A stretch of DNA of 64,000 nucleotides, from contig NZ_JAKVRD010000012.1 of assembly GCF_022814865.1 (NCBI RefSeq), positions 1-64,000 of the forward strand. Reading direction: 5' to 3'. The notes beneath the pieces were generated by a model that worked only from the letters and a program-made list of their open reading frames with translations, was not told the origin of the DNA and searched no databases. This document shows, piece by piece, positions 58,762 through 64,000 of this stretch. A program made the position numbers and the translations under genes. This stretch comes from Shimia aestuarii (GTDB taxonomy: Bacteria > Pseudomonadota > Alphaproteobacteria > Rhodobacterales > Rhodobacteraceae). Position 1 is the first letter of the stretch; each line of letters begins with the position of its first letter.

Positions 58762-60237
58762 TTAGACCGACATGCAGATGTATTTCATCTCGAGGAACTC
58801 ATCGATGCCGTGATGGCTTCCTTCACGGCCGAGGCCGGATTGCTTGACGCCGCCGAAGGGGGCGACCTCGGTCGAGATGATCCCGGTGTTGACGCCAACG
58901 ATCCCGTATTCCAGCGCTTCGGCGACTTTGTAGACGCGGCTCAGGTCGCTTGCGTAGAAATAGGAGGCAAGGCCGAAGATCGTATCGTTGGCCATGGCGA
59001 TGACATCGTCCTCGTCTTCGAATTTGAAGAGCGGGGCGAGGGGGCCGAAGGTCTCGTCCGTGGCAAAGGCCATCTCGGTCGTGGCTCCGGTGACGATGGT
59101 CGGCTGGAAGAAGGTGCCGCCAAGTTCCGACGGGTTGCCGCCGAGGATCACCTCGCCGCCCTTGGACTGGGCGTCGGCAATATGCTCACGAACCTTTTCA
59201 ACGGCGTCTTCGTTGATGAGCGGGCCAAAGGCGGTGTCTTGTTCGAGGCCATCGCCGACCTTCATCGCGGCCACGCGTGCCTTGAGTTTCTCGGCGAAGG
59301 CGTCATAGACGCCGGCCTGCACGTAGATGCGGTTGGCACAGACGCAGGTCTGGCCGTTGTTGCGGAATTTACACATGATCGCGCCTTCGACGGCATCGTC
59401 GAGGTTGGCATCATCAAAGACGATGAAGGGCGCGTTGCCACCAAGCTCCATCGAGCATTTCATCACGCTATCCGCGGCCTGACGCAGGAGGATGCGGCCA
59501 ACTTCGGTCGAGCCGGTAAAGGTCAGTTTGCGCACCGCGTCGTTTTCACAGAACTCCTTGCCGATCTCGCTCGCACGCGAGGAGGGCACGATGTTGAGAA
59601 CGCCCGCCGGGATGCCCGCGCGTTCGGCAAGCACGCCAAGGACAATGGCCGAGAGCGGGGTTTCGGCGGCGGGGCGGGCAACCATGGCACAGCCAGCGGC
59701 GAGGGCCGGGCCGGCCTTGCGGGTGATCATCGCATTGGGGAAGTTCCACGGTGTGATCGAGGCGGCGACGCCGATTGGTTGTTTGATGACCGTGATGCGC
59801 TTGTCGCGCTGGTGGCCCGGGATGGTTTCACCGTAGATGCGTTTGGCCTCTTCTGCGAAGAATTCGATGAAGGAGGCGCCATAAGCGATCTCGCCCGCAG
59901 CTTCTGCGAGCGGCTTGCCCATTTCGGCCGTAAGGATCGTCGCGAGGTCGGCTTGATTTTCCATCATCAGGTCAAACCACTTCCGAAGAACGGCGGCGCG
60001 TTCCTTACCGGTCCACTTGGCCCAGTCCTTTTGAGCGGCGTTGGCCTTGGCGATGGCATTGGCCACCTGTGCGCGGTCAAGATCGGCCACATTGGCGATA
60101 ACATCGCCGCGGGCAGGGTTGGTGACCTCGAAAGTCCCGTTTGCACCATCGACCCATTCACCGCCGATATAGGCGCGGGTCTCAAGAAGGGTTGGGTCTT
60201 TCAGAAGTGATTTCAGATCAGTGACGGTATCTAGCAT
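58762..60237 (-). CDS. gabD: NAD(P)-dependent succinate-semialdehyde dehydrogenase
   Basis: 491 aa, typical aldehyde dehydrogenase. PWNFPNAMITRKAGPALAAGCAMV, LTFTGSTEVGRILL, catalytic Glu in CSMELGGNAPF and nucleophile Cys in FRNNGQTCVCANRIYVQ, and GVNTGIISTEVAPFGGVKQSGLGREGSHHGIDEFLE at the end, characteristic of GabD. Converts succinate semialdehyde to succinate in GABA breakdown. Confidence 0.92.
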   Translation of the reverse strand: MLDTVTDLKSLLKDPTLLETRAYIGGEWVDGANGTFEVTNPARGDVIANVADLDRAQVANAIAKANAAQKDWAKWTGKERAAVLRKWFDLMMENQADLATILTAEMGKPLAEAAGEIAYGASFIEFFAEEAKRIYGETIPGHQRDKRITVIKQPIGVAASITPWNFPNAMITRKAGPALAAGCAMVARPAAETPLSAIVLGVLAERAGIPAGVLNIVPSSRASEIGKEFCENDAVRKLTFTGSTEVGRILLRQAADSVMKCSMELGGNAPFIVFDDANLDDAVEGAIMCKFRNNGQTCVCANRIYVQAGVYDAFAEKLKARVAAMKVGDGLEQDTAFGPLINEDAVEKVREHIADAQSKGGEVILGGNPSELGGTFFQPTIVTGATTEMAFATDETFGPLAPLFKFEDEDDVIAMANDTIFGLASYFYASDLSRVYKVAEALEYGIVGVNTGIISTEVAPFGGVKQSGLGREGSHHGIDEFLEMKYICMSV

Positions 60238-60344
60238 GGCTCGCTCCCCTTTTGCGTTGGCAGATGAAAACCACTTGGCGGTGGTCTTGTCCAGCCGAGG
60301 GTATGAGTCCAGTATGAGTTAATTTTCGGACCAAGGATATGCGA

Positions 60345-61139
60345 ATGACCCTCGACGACGCCTATGCCAACGCGGCCTACATACCGGATGCGGCGCGATT
60401 TCCAGACTTGTGGCAAGCTGAAGCCGACGCGTTTCGCAAGGCGACGCGAAGCGAAATCGCGATTGCCTATGGTCCGGGCGAACGGCATGTGATGGATCTT
60501 TTCCTGCCTGAGAGCACGCCGAAGGGGCTCGTGGTGTTTGTGCATGGGGGCTATTGGCTGCGGTTTGACCGGAGTTATTGGTCGCATTTGGCGGCGGGCG
60601 CAGTGGCGAAGGGATGGGCCGTTGCGATGCCATCCTATGATCTTTGCCCGAGCGTCGGCATTCCCGATATCACGGCACAAATTGCGCAGGCCGTCACGCT
60701 GGCGGCAGAGCGTGTGGATGGGCCGATCTGTTTGGCCGGGCATTCGGCGGGCGGGCATCTCGTGGCACGAATGGCAATGCCGGGCGTGTTGCCAGAGGCG
60801 GTTGCCGGGAGGTTGCGCCATGTGATGCCGATCTCGCCGGTCGCGGACCTTCGTCCGCTCATGCAGACGTCGATGAACGCGGACCTCGGGATCACAGAAG
60901 ATATCGCCGCCGTGGAAAGCCCTGTGCTAGGGGCGCCCCTGCCGGATGTGGCTGTGACGGTTTGGGTCGGTGGGGATGAGCGCCCTGCTTTCCTTGATCA
61001 GGCGCGCTGGCTTGCGGAGGCGTGGGGCTGCGGCCATGTTGTCACCGAGGGAGAGCATCATTTCAACGTGATCGCGCCATTGGCCGATGCGCAGAGCGAG
61101 ATGGTGGCATGCTTGTTGGCGGAGGACGCAACATCATGA
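60345..61139 (+). CDS. Alpha/beta hydrolase, kynurenine-formamidase/esterase-like
   Basis: 264 aa from the second ATG (60345); the first ATG at 60339 is equally possible. VVFVHGGYWLRFDRSYWSHLA carries the HGG(Y/W) oxyanion motif, with nucleophile Ser in CLAGHSAGGHL and His in GEHHFNVI. This group contains kynurenine formamidases and carboxylesterases. ATGA overlap with the GMC oxidoreductase suggests joint substrate processing. Confidence 0.8.
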   Translation: MTLDDAYANAAYIPDAARFPDLWQAEADAFRKATRSEIAIAYGPGERHVMDLFLPESTPKGLVVFVHGGYWLRFDRSYWSHLAAGAVAKGWAVAMPSYDLCPSVGIPDITAQIAQAVTLAAERVDGPICLAGHSAGGHLVARMAMPGVLPEAVAGRLRHVMPISPVADLRPLMQTSMNADLGITEDIAAVESPVLGAPLPDVAVTVWVGGDERPAFLDQARWLAEAWGCGHVVTEGEHHFNVIAPLADAQSEMVACLLAEDATS

Positions 61140-62722
61140 CATGGGATTTCATCATTGTCGGCGCGGGCAGTGCCGGGTGTGTCGTGGCCAATCGCCTGAG
61201 CAAGGCGGGGCATAAGGTTCTGCTACTCGAGGCGGGCGGGCGCGACACCTACCATTGGATCCATATTCCGATGGGATATCTCTATTGCATCGGCAATCCG
61301 CGCACCGATTGGATGTACAAGACCGCGCCGGACAAGGGGTTGAATGGACGGTCGCTCCTCTACCCGCGCGGCAAGGGACTTGGCGGCTGTTCATCGATCA
61401 ACGGGATGCTCTACTTGCGTGGGCAGGCGGCGGATTACGATGGTTGGCGGCAGCTGGGCAATCCCGGCTGGGGCTGGGACGACGTGCTGCCGCTCTTCAA
61501 GCGGGCCGAGGACTATATGGATGGCCCTTCCGTAATGCATGGAGCGGGCGGTGAGTGGCGGGTCGATAACCAACGCCTGCGTTGGGATGTGCTTGACGAC
61601 TGGATGGCGGCGGCAGAGGCCGCGGGTGTGCCGCGCACTGATGATTTCAACACAGGCGACAACGAGGGTGTCGGGTATTTCAAGGTCAACCAGCGCGATG
61701 GCTGGCGCCTCAATACCTCCAAGGCGTTCTTGCGTCCGGTGCGCGAGTCCAAGCTCAAGATTGAAGTGCATGCGCGGACCGAGCGCCTGTTGATCGAAGA
61801 GGGGCGTGTTGTCGGTGTGGCCTATCGCCAGAACGGCGAACTGAAAGAGGCGCGCGCGGGGCGCGAGGTCATCCTTTCGGCGGGGGCGATCAACTCGCCT
61901 CAGATCCTTCAACTTTCGGGCATTGGGCCGGGGGCGGTTCTTCAGGACCACGGCATCGCGGTACGGCACGAGATCGACGGGATCGGCGCGAACCTACAGG
62001 ACCACCTGCAATTGCGCTGTGCGTGGAAGCTCGACGGGGCGAAGACGCTCAACACCATGGCGAACTCCCTGATTGGCAAGGCGAAGATCGGGTTGGAATA
62101 CTTGTTGAAACGTTCCGGACCGATGTCGATGGCGCCGTCGCAGCTTGGGGCGTTTACCAAGTCGCGGCCCGGCCTTGAGACGCCCGACCTAGAATATCAT
62201 GTGCAGCCGCTCTCGCTCGAGGCGTTTGGGCAGCCCCTCCATGATTTTCCGGCGATGACGGCGAGTATCTGCAACCTGCGGCCAGAGAGCCGGGGGCATG
62301 TGCGGATCACCTCGCCGAACCCCGAAGATGCACCGGAAATCGCGCCGAATTATCTCAGCACCGAGGGCGATCGGGCCGTGGCCATCGCTGCGATCCGTCA
62401 GGCGCGCGAGATCATGGCGCAGGGGCCAATGGCGAAGTACAGCCCCGAAGAGATGAAGCCGGGGATCACTGCGCAGGACGATGCAGAATTGGTCAAGGCG
62501 GCCGGAGATGTCGGCACAACGATCTTTCACCCGGTCGGCACGGTGCGGATGGGGGCAGACGAGGCTGCGCCGCTAGATCCGCGCCTCAGGATGCGGGGGA
62601 TCGGCGGTTTGCGCGTGGTGGATGCGTCCATCATGCCGACGATCACCAGCGGCAACACCAACTCGCCGACCATAATGATCGGCGAGAAGGCGAGCGAGAT
62701 GATCCTGGAAGACCTGGTTTAG
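61136..62722 (+). CDS. GMC-family FAD oxidoreductase (choline/alcohol dehydrogenase-like)
   Basis: 528 aa from ATG 61136 with GGAGGA upstream. FAD site WDFIIVGAGSAGCVVANRLSKAGHKVLLLEAGG, LGGCSSINGMLYLRG, and the C-terminal catalytic pair region FHPVGTVRMG and ASIMPTITSGNTNSPTIMIGEKAS. Oxidises an alcohol, possibly choline-like; no betaine genes nearby. Its end overlaps the convergent transferase by 4 bases. Confidence 0.92.
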   Translation: MTWDFIIVGAGSAGCVVANRLSKAGHKVLLLEAGGRDTYHWIHIPMGYLYCIGNPRTDWMYKTAPDKGLNGRSLLYPRGKGLGGCSSINGMLYLRGQAADYDGWRQLGNPGWGWDDVLPLFKRAEDYMDGPSVMHGAGGEWRVDNQRLRWDVLDDWMAAAEAAGVPRTDDFNTGDNEGVGYFKVNQRDGWRLNTSKAFLRPVRESKLKIEVHARTERLLIEEGRVVGVAYRQNGELKEARAGREVILSAGAINSPQILQLSGIGPGAVLQDHGIAVRHEIDGIGANLQDHLQLRCAWKLDGAKTLNTMANSLIGKAKIGLEYLLKRSGPMSMAPSQLGAFTKSRPGLETPDLEYHVQPLSLEAFGQPLHDFPAMTASICNLRPESRGHVRITSPNPEDAPEIAPNYLSTEGDRAVAIAAIRQAREIMAQGPMAKYSPEEMKPGITAQDDAELVKAAGDVGTTIFHPVGTVRMGADEAAPLDPRLRMRGIGGLRVVDASIMPTITSGNTNSPTIMIGEKASEMILEDLV

Positions 62723-63591
62723 GAGTCTTCCGGGGCGATCTTGTCTTGCGTGTTGGTGTCGAAATCGCCTGCGTCATGGCGTTCGTGTAGTTGGGTTTTC
62801 GGATCACCGAAGGCACGGTTGACCATGCGGCCACGCTGCACCGCGGGGCGCGAGTCGATTTCTTCGGCCCAACGGACGACGTTCTTGTATTCATGCACGC
62901 TCAGGAACTCGGCGGCTTCGTAAAGGCGGCCAAGGGCGAGCTGACCATACCAGGCCCAGTTGGCGATGTCGGCGATCGTGTAGTCTTCACCGGCAAGGTA
63001 GGGCACCTCGGCAAGGCGCTTGTCGAGCACGTCGAGCTGGCGTTTGACTTCCATCGCGAAGCGGTTGATCGGGTATTCCCACTTTTCGGGGGCGTAGGCG
63101 TAGAAATGGCCGAAACCACCGCCGAGATACGGCGCGCTACCCATTTGCCAGAATAGCCAAGACAGCATCTCGGGGCGCTTGGCAGGGTCCTTGGTCAGGA
63201 AGGCATCGAACTTCTCGGCGAGGTGAAGCAGGATCGCGCCGGATTCGAAAATGCGGGTCGGGGGCGTCGTGGTGTGATCCATCAGGGCGGGGATTTTCGA
63301 GTTCGGGTTGACCTCGACAAAGCCCGAGCCGAATTGATCGCCATCACCGATATTGATCAGCCACGCGTCATACTCGGCCTCTTTGATCCCTGCGGCGAGG
63401 AGTTCCTCGAACATCACCGTGACCTTTACGCCGTTCGGCGTGGCCAGCGAGTAAAGCTGATGCGGGTGTTTGCCCACGGAGAGTTTCTTGTCGTGAGTCG
63501 GGCCAGAGATGGGGCGGTTGATGCTCGCAAAGCGGCCGCCGCTCTCGCTTTCCCAAGTCCAGACTTTCGGGGGGGTATAGGTATCGCTCAT
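62719..63591 (-). CDS. yghU: Glutathione S-transferase, YghU type
   Basis: 290 aa. KLSVGKHPHQLYSLATPNGVKVTVMFEELLAAG, GSGFVEVNPNSKIPALMDH, FESGAILLHLAEKF, and LDKRLAEVPYLAGEDYTIADIANWAW are the elements of the nu-class YghU proteins, which act as glutathione-disulfide reductases with two bound glutathiones. Single gene facing the GMC oxidoreductase. Confidence 0.94.
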   Translation of the reverse strand: MSDTYTPPKVWTWESESGGRFASINRPISGPTHDKKLSVGKHPHQLYSLATPNGVKVTVMFEELLAAGIKEAEYDAWLINIGDGDQFGSGFVEVNPNSKIPALMDHTTTPPTRIFESGAILLHLAEKFDAFLTKDPAKRPEMLSWLFWQMGSAPYLGGGFGHFYAYAPEKWEYPINRFAMEVKRQLDVLDKRLAEVPYLAGEDYTIADIANWAWYGQLALGRLYEAAEFLSVHEYKNVVRWAEEIDSRPAVQRGRMVNRAFGDPKTQLHERHDAGDFDTNTQDKIAPEDS

Positions 63592-63702
63592 GGTTTTCGC
63601 ACCCTGTCAGAATTGTGTCCTGCTCGAATGTAGGCATTTTCAGCAGGAATGGGAGGGGGGCTGTCTGTGCGTCAGGGCAGGGGCGGCTGTGCGCGCTTCC
63701 CT

Positions 63703-63739
63703 AAAAGACGAAAACCCCCGGGCGGATGCCTCGGGGGTT
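63703..63739 (-). terminator. Rho-independent terminator of rpsU
   Basis: On the minus strand AACCCCCGAGG ... CCGGGGGTT hairpin followed by a T-rich TTCGTCTTTT, about 30 bases after the rpsU stop. Confidence 0.85.
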
Positions 63740-63770
63740 GCCGAATTTTTGTGTCCAAAGCTCGAATCTC

Positions 63771-63977
63771 TTAGAGGAGACCTTCGCGCTGGGCTTTCTT
63801 GCGTGCCAGTTTACGGGCACGGCGGATCGCTTCAGCTTTTTCGCGTGCTTTCTTCTCGGACGGCTTCTCGAAATGCTGCTTGAGCTTCATTTCGCGGAAG
63901 ACACCCTCACGCTGGAGCTTCTTCTTCAGGGCGCGGAGCGCCTGATCGACGTTGTTGTCGCGAACACTAACCTGCAT
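63771..63977 (-). CDS. rpsU: 30S ribosomal protein S21
   Basis: 68 aa, complete: [20 protein letters not shown], then [19 protein letters not shown], and a basic helical tail. The start is preceded on the minus strand by AAAGG then a GTGGT-GAAA-ACCAC hairpin directly before the ATG (63978-63991), an unusual ribosome-binding region. Confidence 0.98.
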   Translation of the reverse strand: MQVSVRDNNVDQALRALKKKLQREGVFREMKLKQHFEKPSEKKAREKAEAIRRARKLARKKAQREGLL

Positions 63978-63996
63978 GTGGTTTTCACCACCTTTC
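63978..63996 (-). promoter_or_regulatory. rpsU ribosome site with GNRA-loop hairpin
   Basis: Reading the minus strand: GAAAG, then GTGGT, GAAA loop, ACCAC, ATG. The five-pair stem with a GNRA tetraloop lies between the purine-rich ribosome site and the start codon and would bring them closer when folded, or hide part of the site. Confidence 0.45.
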
Positions 63997-64000
63997 TAAG

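Noticed and set aside
58810-60210. 466-codon plus-strand open frame
   Set aside because: Antisense to gabD, whose catalytic motifs are intact. No ribosome site or family features.

Overview
The window looks like chromosomal DNA from a marine alphaproteobacterium of the Rhodobacteraceae (Roseobacter group). The signs are the end of an rRNA operon followed directly by initiator tRNA, a ChrR-type anti-sigma factor paired with a group-ECF11-like RpoE, a cyclopropane-synthase stress operon beside it, and the general gene content. No plasmid, phage, IS element or CRISPR array was seen. This is a reading by eye; no database search was run.

Layout. 0-0.4 kb: 3' end of 5S rRNA and tRNA-fMet. 0.5-5.8 kb: a minus-strand group (membrane methyltransferase, SAM methyltransferase, MpaB-type oxygenase, DUF1127 protein, STAS protein) facing a plus-strand regulator/hydrolase fusion. 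5.8-13.4 kb: rpoE-chrR and the divergent operon it very probably controls (FAD oxidoreductase, DUF1365, cfa, chalcone-isomerase-like, transporter, DUF3833, SDR), with two back-to-back RpoE-type promoters whose -35 boxes form one palindrome. 13.5-15.1 kb: trhP-like tRNA hydroxylation gene with a Cys-rich tail. 15.3-22.3 kb: a tight seven-gene operon (alpha-oxoamine synthase, DUF4833, inositol-phosphate synthase, KDSR-like reductase, CdsA-like cytidylyltransferase, two LptF/LptG-like permeases) that reads as a dedicated lipid synthesis and export system. 22.2-33.7 kb: MscS channel, leuC-[glycosyltransferase]-leuD, leuB, a LysR/epimerase pair and other ordinary genes, ending with a Na/Pi symporter-like protein and tRNA-Pro(CGG).

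34-48 kb: a phosphonate and surface-glycoconjugate region. A fused cytidylyltransferase/PEP mutase, phosphonopyruvate decarboxylase and aminotransferase make 2-aminoethylphosphonate. About 10 kb further on, a PntC-like nucleotidyltransferase would activate it to CMP-AEP. Between them lie a two-domain protein with a GINT1-like C-terminal domain, a GT-A glycosyltransferase, an ABC exporter, a six-TM protein, and a minus-strand operon of PimA-like glycosyltransferase, FGGY kinase and CDP-alcohol phosphatidyltransferase. Taken with the 15-22 kb operon, this suggests (inference only) an inositol- and/or sphingoid-based envelope glycolipid decorated with aminoethylphosphonate. This is the most interesting possibility in the window.

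48.3-64 kb: mostly ordinary genes: rsfS, rlmH, glcDEF, a tandem pair of trypsin-like proteases sharing a C-terminal motif, hsp20 with a heat-shock-type promoter, an ECF sigma factor overlapping a transmembrane VWA protein, succinate-semialdehyde dehydrogenase, a hydrolase/GMC oxidoreductase pair, a YghU-type glutathione transferase and rpsU. Three copies of a composite intergenic element (two palindromes plus a CCGGAGTATTT-like core) lie in this part. By eye, GC content and the use of G/C-ending codons rise from about 37.8 kb onward.
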